From Bacillota bacterium (GTDB lineage Bacteria > Bacillota_I > Bacilli_A > RFN20 > CAG-826): DNA of 6,565 nucleotides. The notes under the pieces are model-generated. The model was not told the origin of the DNA. It made no database searches and saw only the letters and a program-made list of their open reading frames with translations. Location of the stretch: contig JAEWUY010000121.1 in the NCBI GenBank assembly GCA_023396795.1, forward strand, positions 1-6,565. Reading direction: 5' to 3'. Shown here in pieces: positions 1-5,786 of the stretch (positions are counted from its first letter, which is position 1; each line of letters opens with the position of its first letter). The position numbers and the translations under genes are program-made.

Positions 1-147
1 GTATACCACCGTCACACAACAATTAAAAAATACTTACTTGGTTTAGGTGTTTCTGAAAAAAATGCCGATCGGGACTGTTGCCTAATCGAGCATGTTTTAT
101 CAGAAGAAACGTTTAAGAAAATAGAAAATATCGTTAAACGAAAATAG
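1..147 (+). CDS. DtxR/MntR-family metal-dependent transcriptional repressor, C-terminal fragment
   Basis: Only the last 48 codons lie in the window; the gene starts upstream and ends at TAG (145-147). The fragment reads VYHRHTTIKKYLLGLGVSEK and continues to DCCLIEHVLSEETFKKIEN, which is the dimerisation and metal-binding region of the DtxR family. Counting in the fragment, H5 (in RHxxI), C27, E30 and H31 correspond to DtxR metal ligands His79, Cys102, Glu105 and His106. Proteins of this family bind Fe(II) or Mn(II) and then repress metal uptake genes. A Cys rather than a Glu at the 102-equivalent position resembles iron-type DtxR/IdeR more than the Mn sensor MntR; this is inference. The protein stops soon after the EH motif, so there is no SH3/FeoA-like third domain, as in short MntR-type members. 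Its 3' end overlaps the convergent flavin-reductase-like gene by 14 bp. The N-terminal winged helix cannot be seen. Confidence 0.85.
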   Translation, partial: VYHRHTTIKKYLLGLGVSEKNADRDCCLIEHVLSEETFKKIENIVKRK

Positions 148-592
148 TCTTAGCAAAGACCTCTTCGGCTTCGAGGAAGTCTTTTGTTTTATCTTCACTT
201 GTTTTAACAAAGCGCGCCACAACCAAATTATCATTGTTTTGCTCGCTTACTTTAATTAACATTTCAACACGGCAAACCAAATTATTTTTCGCTCCATCAA
301 TAAGAATGGCTGATTCATTAATAGTGTGGGGAATATCGCTTAGTTTATCAACGACATCGCTATGATCATTGCCTAATTTTAAAGCGATGGCTTTTTGGTT
401 TTTGCTTAGGGCACTAACGCCAATTAGCATTCCGATTTCTAAGTTCCTACCGGTAACGCTTTGTTCACCAAGCAATAATCCAACAACATCATAGTCAATC
501 ATCATTGCCCAGGCGCAAATCATCGCATACTTACGATCATTTTTTAAGTAGCAGACGGCATTAGCGCCGGCAAGAAAAGCATGGAGACCCAT
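134..592 (-). CDS. flavin reductase-like (FMN-binding split-barrel) protein
   Basis: This is a 152-residue soluble protein without a signal peptide or membrane segment. The sequence from GANAVCYLKN (residues 9-18) through ICAWAMMIDYD (25-35), LLGEQSVTGRN (40-50), GVSALSKNQK (58-67), LKLGNDHS (71-78) and VCRVEMLIKV (106-115) resembles the flavin reductase-like domain family. These proteins bind FMN in a split barrel and act as NAD(P)H:flavin reductases or flavoredoxin-like electron carriers. The physiological partner cannot be deduced. The start is fixed because the triplet just before the ATG is an in-frame TAA. Only a weak GGAT-like ribosome site, overlapping the end of aguB, precedes it. 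It lies 11 bp after aguB, so it is probably the last gene of the putrescine operon, read by translational coupling. No reaction in arginine-to-putrescine conversion needs a flavin reductase, so a pathway role is unproven. Family assignment is from remembered motif patterns and is fairly secure; the specific function is unknown. Confidence 0.65.
   Translation of the reverse strand: MGLHAFLAGANAVCYLKNDRKYAMICAWAMMIDYDVVGLLLGEQSVTGRNLEIGMLIGVSALSKNQKAIALKLGNDHSDVVDKLSDIPHTINESAILIDGAKNNLVCRVEMLIKVSEQNNDNLVVARFVKTSEDKTKDFLEAEEVFAKTIFV
155..190 (+). terminator. candidate intrinsic terminator after the DtxR-family gene
   Basis: Seven bases after the repressor stop codon, AAAGAC (155-160) pairs with GTCTTT (179-184). 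An inner CTC/GAG or CTTC/GAAG pairing is possible with a small bulge, and the TTTTGTTTT tract (182-190) follows. This has the form of a rho-independent terminator for the + strand. The opposite strand lacks a T-tract after the hairpin, so it would not serve the minus-strand operon. It lies inside the 3' coding part of the convergent gene. The bulge and modest stem make this a moderate call. Confidence 0.45.
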
Positions 593-603
593 TTAAAATA
601 ATC

Positions 604-1464
604 CTACTTTTTTGAGTCGTCCAATTTAATTAGACTTGTATACAAATCGGGGCGACGATCGCGAAAAACACCCCAAGCGATTCGTTTCTTATCAATTTCC
701 TTTAAATCAAAGTCAGCGGCAGCGACACCTTCTTCTGTCCGCGAAAGTTCTGTCACAACGTTGCCGTTTTCATCGGCAATAAAACTACTGCCATAAAAAG
801 TCATTTGTGAATTTCCATCTTTTTCACAGCCAATACGATTCGAGGCCAAAACAGGAATAATATTCGCGGCGGCATGACCTTTCATTGTGTTTTGCCAATG
901 TTCTTTCGAATCTTTAGGCAAAATAGGTTCAGTTCCAATAGCGGTTGGATACACAATTAGCTGAGCACCCATAAGAGCTAAACTTCTAGCCACTTCTGGA
1001 AACCATTGATCCCAGCAAATGCCTACACCAATGCGCCCAAATTTAGTGTTGAAAACTTTAAAGCCCGTATCGCCAGGCGAGAAATAAAACTTTTCTTCAT
1101 AACACTCACCAGTAGGAATATGCGATTTACGATACAAACCCAAATTGTTTCCGTTGGCGTCAATCATAACAAGGGAATTGAAATGTACGTTGCCGGCCTT
1201 TTCAAAAAAGGATAAAGGCAAGACAACATTCAGCTCTTTTGCCAGCTTTTGAAAATGATCTATTGTTTGTGAAGAATTAATTTCTTCGGCTAAATCAAAA
1301 TATTCATATTTTTCTTTTTGACAAAAGTAAGGGGTCTTAAAAAGTTCGGGTAAAAGAATGATATTTACACCCTTTTCAGCGGCTTTTCGCACCATTTTTT
1401 CAGCTTTTGCGAGGTTTTCGTCAATATTCCACGACATAGTAAATTGCGTAATTGCTACTTTCAT
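604..1464 (-). CDS. aguB: N-carbamoylputrescine amidase
   Basis: This 286-residue cytosolic enzyme of the nitrilase superfamily hydrolyses N-carbamoylputrescine to putrescine, CO2 and ammonia, the last step of the arginine/agmatine route to putrescine. The Glu-Lys-Cys triad is visible: E40 in LLPELF, K113 in YRKSHIP, and C150 in GVGICWDQWFPE. The stretches EKFYFSPGDTGFKVF (124-138), YPTAIGTEP (172-180) and the C-terminal AWGVFRDRRPDLY (263-275) are typical of AguB and separate it from other nitrilase amidases. Length matches the family, usually about 280-300 residues. The start is supported by MKVAITQF, a standard family N-terminus, and by a ribosome site at 1474-1479. The gene begins 4 bp after the stop of the arginine decarboxylase/agmatine deiminase fusion, whose product makes its substrate, so context and sequence agree. 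Catalytic residues look intact. Confidence 0.95.
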   Translation of the reverse strand: MKVAITQFTMSWNIDENLAKAEKMVRKAAEKGVNIILLPELFKTPYFCQKEKYEYFDLAEEINSSQTIDHFQKLAKELNVVLPLSFFEKAGNVHFNSLVMIDANGNNLGLYRKSHIPTGECYEEKFYFSPGDTGFKVFNTKFGRIGVGICWDQWFPEVARSLALMGAQLIVYPTAIGTEPILPKDSKEHWQNTMKGHAAANIIPVLASNRIGCEKDGNSQMTFYGSSFIADENGNVVTELSRTEEGVAAADFDLKEIDKKRIAWGVFRDRRPDLYTSLIKLDDSKK

Positions 1465-1468
1465 TGGT

Positions 1469-4078
1469 TTATTCTCCTTTTATCGCTTCGGGAATTTGCA
1501 TTGTGATGCAATGAATATTTCCACCGCCTAATAATATTTCACGAGAATTAATTTGCACAATTTTTTTATCAGGATATAACTCCGTAAATTGTTGATAAGC
1601 AAGGTCGTCTTCCGGCACTCCAAAGGCCGGCAATATCACAAAGTCTTTTCCTTGATAATAGTTTATGTAAGAAGCCGCTAGACGCATATTGGGTTCGCGC
1701 TTTTTGGCGTTAGAACGCGATCCGCGAATGCCGATTGCTTCTTGTCTACTCATATACATCGGCTTTGGTAATCGCACTTTAATTATTGTGAGTGGGTTTC
1801 CTTCGGCGTCTGTTTCATTTTTCAAAACTTTATAGGCTTCGCTTGAATATTTGTATTGTGGATCGGTGCGGTCTGTTGTCCAGGCTAAAGCTACAACGCC
1901 GGGGCGAACAAAGCAGGCTATATTATCAACGTGTTCACTTGTCTCATCTTGGTATATACCATTTTTGATCCAAATAACCTTGCTAACGCCCAAATTAGTT
2001 TTTAGAGTTTCTTCGATCTCTTGCTTATTCATGTGGGGATTACGACCAGGTGAAAGAAGGCAAGCTTCGGTGACAAGACATGTGCCATTTCCATCGACAT
2101 GAATACTGCCACCTTCTAAGACAAAGTCTTCAATATAATAACTATCAAGGCTCATCTTTTTAGCTAACAAACTCGCAAGCTTATCGTCATCATAATAATT
2201 CGAATACAATCCACCTTCTTCGCCTTTCCAGGCATTGAAGCGGAAATCAACGGTTCGAAGTTTTGTGCCTTTTTTTACAAAAAGTGGCGCGTTATCACGA
2301 GCCCAGGCATCGTTATATTTTATTTTGAGAATCTCGACATTTTCAATATTTGAAAATTCCCCTGATACAACATCGTAAATAGTTGGGTGAATACCAACAA
2401 TAACCTTTTCAAATTGGGCAATGGCTCGCACGACATCCTTATATGCTTCACGGGCGGGCTTGCCACCTTGCCGCCATGTATCTTTACGAAATGGTAATAA
2501 CATAAATGTTGCTTGATGGCTATCGCCTTCAAATGGCATGATGTAGCCATCATTATGAGGCGTAGTGATGCGCTTTGTTGAGTAGTCGCGATATGCTTTT
2601 TGATAAGAAGAGAAACGTTTCCATCTGTCCTTATCAACAACATTGACTGTCCCATCGCTATAATCGCTAATCATCGTTATACCAGTCTCTTTATATGTTT
2701 TAATTCTTTCGATTAAATCGCTCGTAAAAATTTCTCCAGGAATAATTAAGGGAATGCCCGGCGGGTAAATCATAATTGATTCTTTAGATATTTCGTTGGC
2801 GGCATCAAAAATCGAGATGCGTTTGCTTGGAGCATAAAAAGCAGAACGTGGTCTAACTAATAAGAATGGGAAATTAACACTGAAGCTATGGCGGGGATAT
2901 GTCATTCTCCGTTTATAATGATTGCGACTAATGTCTTTTAAAGCCGCGAACAAGCGTTTTAAGTGCTCTTTTTTAGTGCCAATCGCCAAAATGCCAAGAA
3001 CAACATAAGTTTCGGCCAATTCGACTTGAATTTGGTACTTCTCCTTTAGGAGATAATATAAATCGAAACCACTTAAATCGAGATGATCGAGTTCCAAAAC
3101 AAGTTTTGTTTCGTCATAGTCATAACATCCTTTTTGTAAAAAATGTTCGCGACCACGAGGAATAAAACCTTTAATTTTTGCAATTTGCTCACGAGCAAAG
3201 GCAGAAAGAGCCAATATCTCATCCATCATGGCTTGCCCTTTGGTGGCGGCATAATGACGGGCGGCATCAAGGCTGGCAATTAAGATATTTGATGGCGAAG
3301 TAGTATTAATAATGCCTAATGATTTCGACACTTCATACGGCGCGACACGATCGCCTTTTAGTAATAAAACGCTAGATTGAGTTAAAGAACCCCCGGTTTT
3401 ATGAAAGGAAACGCTCGCCAAATCAGCACCAGCTTTCATCGCTGAAATAGGACCGTTTTCACTAAAATAATAGTGGGCTCCGTGCGCCTCATCAACTAGT
3501 ACAACCATATTGTGAGCATGAGCAAAAGTCGTAATTTCTTTTAAGTCAGCGATTGCGCCAAAATATGTTGGATTAATAACCAATAAGGCTTTAGCGCTGG
3601 GATAGCGAAGAATCGCCCGTTTATAATCGGCAACACTCGGTTGATTGGCGATTTCTAATTGCCGATCAATTTTCGGCATAACATAAATCGGAATTGAACC
3701 GGATAAGACTAAGGCACTAATAATCGATTTATGAACATTACGAGGAAGAATGATTTTGTCTTTGGCTTTACAAACCGACATAATCATGGCGATGATTCCG
3801 CTAGTTGTGCCATTAACTAAAAAGAAGCTTTGGTCAGCGCCAGTAAAATCTGCCATTAACTCTTGGGCTTGTTGAATAACACCAGTTGGGTGTTGCAAAG
3901 AATCAAGGCCGATTGGAGCATTAACATCGCTGCGAAAAGTTTTGCCACCGATAAAGTCTTTGAGACGATTCTCGACATTTCCCATATGATGACCAGGGAC
4001 ATCAAAGGGCGATATTTTTTCATTAACGTATTTAATTAAGGCATCCAGAAATGGTGTTTGATTTTGATCTAATTTCAT
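1469..4078 (-). CDS. fused arginine decarboxylase - agmatine deiminase (bifunctional, 869 aa)
   Basis: This single uninterrupted frame carries two full-length enzymes. Residues 1 to about 490 are a fold-I PLP-dependent Orn/Lys/Arg decarboxylase of the Gram-positive SpeA type: VPGHHMG (27-33), RNVHKS (113-118, H116 expected to stack on PLP), DEAHGAH (196-202, D196 contacts the PLP ring nitrogen) and SFHKTGGSLTQ (224-234) with Schiff-base lysine K227. The C-terminal decarboxylase domain (about 400-490) includes YPPGIPLIIPGE (438-449). After a short linker, residues from about 504 are agmatine deiminase: TPHNDGYIMPFE (506-517), AWARDNAP (591-598, D595), FNAWKGEEGGLY (614-625), VLEGGSIHVDG (653-663), DETSEHVDN (711-719, H716 and D718) and GGGNIHC (851-857) with nucleophile C857. 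Offsets match stand-alone AguA of about 365 residues whose Cys is near 357. Predicted reactions are arginine to agmatine, then agmatine to N-carbamoylputrescine plus ammonia. The N-terminus MKLDQNQTPFLDALIKY fits the family start, yet no ribosome binding site precedes it. Domain identities are secure; arginine specificity is inferred from the fused deiminase and adjacent aguB. Confidence 0.93.
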   Translation of the reverse strand: MKLDQNQTPFLDALIKYVNEKISPFDVPGHHMGNVENRLKDFIGGKTFRSDVNAPIGLDSLQHPTGVIQQAQELMADFTGADQSFFLVNGTTSGIIAMIMSVCKAKDKIILPRNVHKSIISALVLSGSIPIYVMPKIDRQLEIANQPSVADYKRAILRYPSAKALLVINPTYFGAIADLKEITTFAHAHNMVVLVDEAHGAHYYFSENGPISAMKAGADLASVSFHKTGGSLTQSSVLLLKGDRVAPYEVSKSLGIINTTSPSNILIASLDAARHYAATKGQAMMDEILALSAFAREQIAKIKGFIPRGREHFLQKGCYDYDETKLVLELDHLDLSGFDLYYLLKEKYQIQVELAETYVVLGILAIGTKKEHLKRLFAALKDISRNHYKRRMTYPRHSFSVNFPFLLVRPRSAFYAPSKRISIFDAANEISKESIMIYPPGIPLIIPGEIFTSDLIERIKTYKETGITMISDYSDGTVNVVDKDRWKRFSSYQKAYRDYSTKRITTPHNDGYIMPFEGDSHQATFMLLPFRKDTWRQGGKPAREAYKDVVRAIAQFEKVIVGIHPTIYDVVSGEFSNIENVEILKIKYNDAWARDNAPLFVKKGTKLRTVDFRFNAWKGEEGGLYSNYYDDDKLASLLAKKMSLDSYYIEDFVLEGGSIHVDGNGTCLVTEACLLSPGRNPHMNKQEIEETLKTNLGVSKVIWIKNGIYQDETSEHVDNIACFVRPGVVALAWTTDRTDPQYKYSSEAYKVLKNETDAEGNPLTIIKVRLPKPMYMSRQEAIGIRGSRSNAKKREPNMRLAASYINYYQGKDFVILPAFGVPEDDLAYQQFTELYPDKKIVQINSREILLGGGNIHCITMQIPEAIKGE
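1474..1479 (-). promoter_or_regulatory. ribosome binding site of aguB inside the upstream gene
   Basis: On the minus strand AAGGAG lies 9 nt before the aguB ATG and is formed by the last sense codons (AAA GGA GAA) of the fusion gene. This placement favours translational coupling, so that the two pathway proteins are made from one transcript. Confidence 0.8.
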
Positions 4079-4089
4079 AGCACATAAAT

Positions 4090-4119
4090 CTTATATTATT
4101 CGTGAAATAGTCGCAACAA
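4090..4119 (-). promoter_or_regulatory. candidate start-proximal promoter of the fusion gene
   Basis: On the minus strand TTGTTG (4114-4119) and TATAAG (4090-4095) are separated by 18 nt. The -10-like box ends 11 nt before the ATG, so a transcript from it would have a leader of only about 4-5 nt. That would fit the missing Shine-Dalgarno sequence. The -35 match is poor and the region is AT-rich, so a chance match is quite possible. It is an alternative to, or tandem with, the extended -10 at 4139-4147. Confidence 0.3.
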
Positions 4120-4138
4120 AAACTAATTTTCAAAGAAA

Positions 4139-4147
4139 ATTATAACA
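4139..4147 (-). promoter_or_regulatory. candidate extended -10 promoter upstream of the fusion gene
   Basis: The minus strand reads TGTTATAAT, a perfect extended -10 (TGnTATAAT), in the 81-bp gap between the esterase and the fusion gene. No good -35 sits at 16-18 nt; TTGAAT at 4165-4170 is 20 nt away and overlaps the esterase stop. Initiation about 7 nt downstream would give a leader of roughly 50 nt without a recognisable Shine-Dalgarno sequence. It suggests that the putrescine genes can be transcribed independently of coaD and the esterase. Confidence 0.42.
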
Positions 4148-4159
4148 ACGAAGTAAAAA

Positions 4160-5074
4160 TCAAGATTCAAAGTCTCTTAAAAAGAATTCGACCATCGCTT
4201 CATTAGTCCGTTTTCCTTCTTCGCTATCAGGAAAAACAAGGTTATAAACATGGCGTACTTTTACTTTTAATGTCGGTTCAAATTCATAGCGGTGAACAAG
4301 ACCTTGGCGCATTAATTCATCGCGAAGCATGAAGCTGTGCTTTTTAAGAAAATCATTATGACAGCTTGAAACAAAGATTGGATCTGGTTTGACTTTTTTA
4401 AGATAGTAAGCGGGATTGTTCATCTTCAAAAACTCAGGATCTAGATAACGATTAGAAAACAAATATGGCATAGCGCTTTTATGAATAACGCTTTTAGCGT
4501 ATTCAACGACTTCCTCAAAGTCATATACACCGCAATTCGTTGCCACAGCTTTAATTTTGATATTGGGGATGGATTTTAATTGATAGTATTTTTGGGCTTC
4601 AAGTGATTTAAAAACTAAATCCGTTAATAAGGCGAGGTGGCCCCCGGCCGAATCGCCCAATAAGATAAAGTTATCAAACGATAGTTCATATTTTTGTTTA
4701 TTTTTGACGATAAAGTTTATGGCGGCAAAAATATCAAGAACCTGTTCATAAATGGAAGTGTCATCTTTAACTAATGTGTAATTGATGGAGACAACCGAAA
4801 ATCCTTTAGCCACCATATAAGAATTAAATATATAATTTAAACCCTTGTAGCCAAAGGCATAAGATCCGCCATGAATATCAAAAATTAAATGGTTATTACT
4901 CTGTCCAACAGGATGATAAATATCTAGTAAGTGCTCTTTAACGCCATCGGAACAATAGGCAACATCAGTCCAACCTCTCATCTCGGTAAAGGGCTGCATT
5001 TTACGAATTCGTTTTGCCTCATAGATGTCCAGAGTTCGTTTGAAAATACGAAGTGATGGTCGAAATATAAACAT
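4160..5074 (-). CDS. alpha/beta-hydrolase fold esterase (carboxylesterase/HSL-like)
   Basis: This 304-residue protein is probably cytosolic; no signal peptide or membrane helix is seen. HGG (68-70, within LIFDIHGGSYAFG) would form the oxyanion hole. The nucleophile elbow is GDSAGG (140-145) with S142. D241 in SSCHNDFLKKH and H275 in RHVYN are the likely acid and base. The order HGG, then GDSAGG, then Asp, then His is typical of the hormone-sensitive-lipase/BD-FAE-like carboxylesterases that hydrolyse short-chain or acetyl esters. The substrate cannot be read from sequence. Its basic N-terminus (residues 1-28) is unassigned. The start is well supported by a strong ribosome site 7 nt upstream. 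It ends at TGA, showing that TGA is a stop here. It lies 69 bp after coaD and 81 bp before the fusion gene, so co-transcription with either is possible but not shown. Confidence 0.82.
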   Translation of the reverse strand: MFIFRPSLRIFKRTLDIYEAKRIRKMQPFTEMRGWTDVAYCSDGVKEHLLDIYHPVGQSNNHLIFDIHGGSYAFGYKGLNYIFNSYMVAKGFSVVSINYTLVKDDTSIYEQVLDIFAAINFIVKNKQKYELSFDNFILLGDSAGGHLALLTDLVFKSLEAQKYYQLKSIPNIKIKAVATNCGVYDFEEVVEYAKSVIHKSAMPYLFSNRYLDPEFLKMNNPAYYLKKVKPDPIFVSSCHNDFLKKHSFMLRDELMRQGLVHRYEFEPTLKVKVRHVYNLVFPDSEEGKRTNEAMVEFFLRDFES

Positions 5075-5078
5075 AATC

Positions 5079-5086
5079 TCACCTCC
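5079..5086 (-). promoter_or_regulatory. ribosome binding site of the esterase gene
   Basis: The minus strand reads GGAGGTGA, a near-perfect anti-16S match, with GGAGG placed 7 nt before the ATG. It fixes the start at 5074 and contrasts with the SD-less starts of the genes on either side. Confidence 0.85.
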
Positions 5087-5095
5087 GTTAATAAA

Positions 5096-5139
5096 TAAGT
5101 AAAAATTGTCAAAAAGGATTAGGAATGGTTTTTCACAAT
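5096..5139 (-). terminator. AT-rich inverted repeat after coaD, possible weak terminator
   Basis: Positions 5105-5139 form an interrupted dyad: ATTGT/ACAAT outer arms, one mismatched pair, AAAAA/TTTTT, two mismatched pairs, then ATT/AAT around a 3-nt loop. It begins 5 bp after the coaD stop, and on the minus strand it is followed by a short T-run (5101-5105) that overlaps the stem. This resembles an intrinsic terminator, but the stem is almost all A/T and would be weak. It also carries a perfect minus-strand TTGACA (5107-5112). No -10 occurs at 16-18 nt, because that position falls on the esterase ribosome site. Confidence 0.33.
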
Positions 5140-5143
5140 CGTT

Positions 5144-5632
5144 TTATTTTCGCTCGCGAATGGTTTCAGCGATAAAATTAGCAAGCCCCTTTGGAACATA
5201 CGGGGAAATATCGGCATTAAACAAAGCTAGTTCTTTAATGTAGGAAGCGGAGATAAAAAGGTTGTCGCTTGAAGGAAACATAATCATTGTTTCAATATTT
5301 GGATCACTAGTGTGATTAAATTGGTACATTGTGATTTCATTTAGATAGTCGTTGACGTTTCTAACTCCACGAATAATGACCGCTTCTCCTTTGGAGCGCA
5401 CATAATCCACAAGAATTAAATCGCTTTTTTCGACCGTAACATTATTAAGGTGTGCCGTTGCTTTTTTAATCATTTCAACTCTTTCGTCAGCAGTGAATAT
5501 GTAGCGTTTGTTTGGATTAACAGCCACAACAACAAAAACGCTTTCGAAAAGCTTGGCAACTCTTTCAATAATATCGATGTGTCCGTTCGATAAGGGATCA
5601 AAGGAACCAGGATAAATTGCTTTCTTAATCAT
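5144..5632 (-). CDS. coaD: phosphopantetheine adenylyltransferase
   Basis: This 162-residue cytosolic enzyme transfers AMP from ATP to 4'-phosphopantetheine, giving dephospho-CoA in the penultimate step of coenzyme A synthesis. The N-terminal AIYPGSFDPLSNGHIDI (5-21) holds the nucleotidyltransferase signature with S10 and H18. K42 (NPNKRYIF), R88 and R91 (IIRGVRNV), E99, N106 and the ISAS motif (127-130) align with the E. coli residues that bind ATP and phosphopantetheine. Length is normal for the family (about 160). The residue aligned with E. coli R107 is His, and the usual ISSS is ISAS; both look mild. The ATG is the family start, but no Shine-Dalgarno precedes it (the upstream minus strand reads ACTATTAAAAT). 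It is the most upstream minus-strand gene here and diverges from the epimerase gene across 204 bp. Confidence 0.97.
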   Translation of the reverse strand: MIKKAIYPGSFDPLSNGHIDIIERVAKLFESVFVVVAVNPNKRYIFTADERVEMIKKATAHLNNVTVEKSDLILVDYVRSKGEAVIIRGVRNVNDYLNEITMYQFNHTSDPNIETMIMFPSSDNLFISASYIKELALFNADISPYVPKGLANFIAETIRERK

Positions 5633-5638
5633 ATTTTA

Positions 5639-5666
5639 ATAGTATCACATTTATGTGACAGGACAA
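5639..5666 (-). promoter_or_regulatory. candidate coaD promoter, possibly leaderless
   Basis: On the minus strand TTGTCC (5661-5666) and TACTAT (5639-5644) are separated by 16 nt, and the -10 is preceded by TGA, giving an extended -10. The -10 ends only 6 nt before the coaD ATG, so transcription would start at or next to the ATG. Both hexamers match consensus at 4 of 6 positions. The dyad at 5645-5658 fills nearly the whole spacer. Confidence 0.38.
5645..5658. promoter_or_regulatory. dyad TCACAT-tt-ATGTGA, candidate operator
   Basis: Two perfect 6-bp arms flank 2 bp, in the divergent intergenic region and exactly between the proposed -35 and -10 of coaD. The arrangement suits a dimeric repressor site. 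I cannot name the regulator. A dyad of this size can arise by chance. Confidence 0.3.
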
Positions 5667-5786
5667 CAAATCTATGATTATTTTGAAGGCTTGTTATTAG
5701 TTTTAGATTGTATTTATATCAAATGTTCTCATTTTTCATTTATGTTACAAATAATTGTCAGTAAACGGCGCTCAAGATGCGTATTT

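Noticed and set aside
60..90. CCGATCGG followed by a T-run on the minus strand as terminator of the putrescine operon
   Set aside because: The 8-bp palindrome has no loop, so it cannot form a useful RNA hairpin; it is ordinary coding sequence of the DtxR-family gene.
1006..1215. Open frame of 69 codons on the + strand, antisense to aguB
   Set aside because: The opposite strand encodes aguB with intact catalytic motifs; this product shows no family resemblance and has no ribosome site.
1851..2102. Open frame of 83 codons on the + strand, antisense to the fusion gene
   Set aside because: It lies wholly opposite the agmatine deiminase domain, with no recognisable motif or initiation signal.
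2320..2655. Open frame of 111 codons on the minus strand, in another frame of the fusion gene
   Set aside because: It overlaps the decarboxylase-deiminase junction, which might suggest a frameshift, but the main frame is continuous and both domains are complete, so this is a shadow frame.
4032..4085. 17-codon frame starting at an ATG 7 nt upstream of the fusion start, overlapping it out of frame, possible polyamine-responsive leader peptide
   Set aside because: It has no ribosome site either, and its sequence is dictated by the overlapping gene. Nothing beyond position supports it, although relatives could be checked.
5075..5112. Perfect TTGACA upstream of the esterase as its promoter
   Set aside because: The position for a -10 at 16-18 nt spacing falls on the esterase ribosome site and does not resemble TATAAT.
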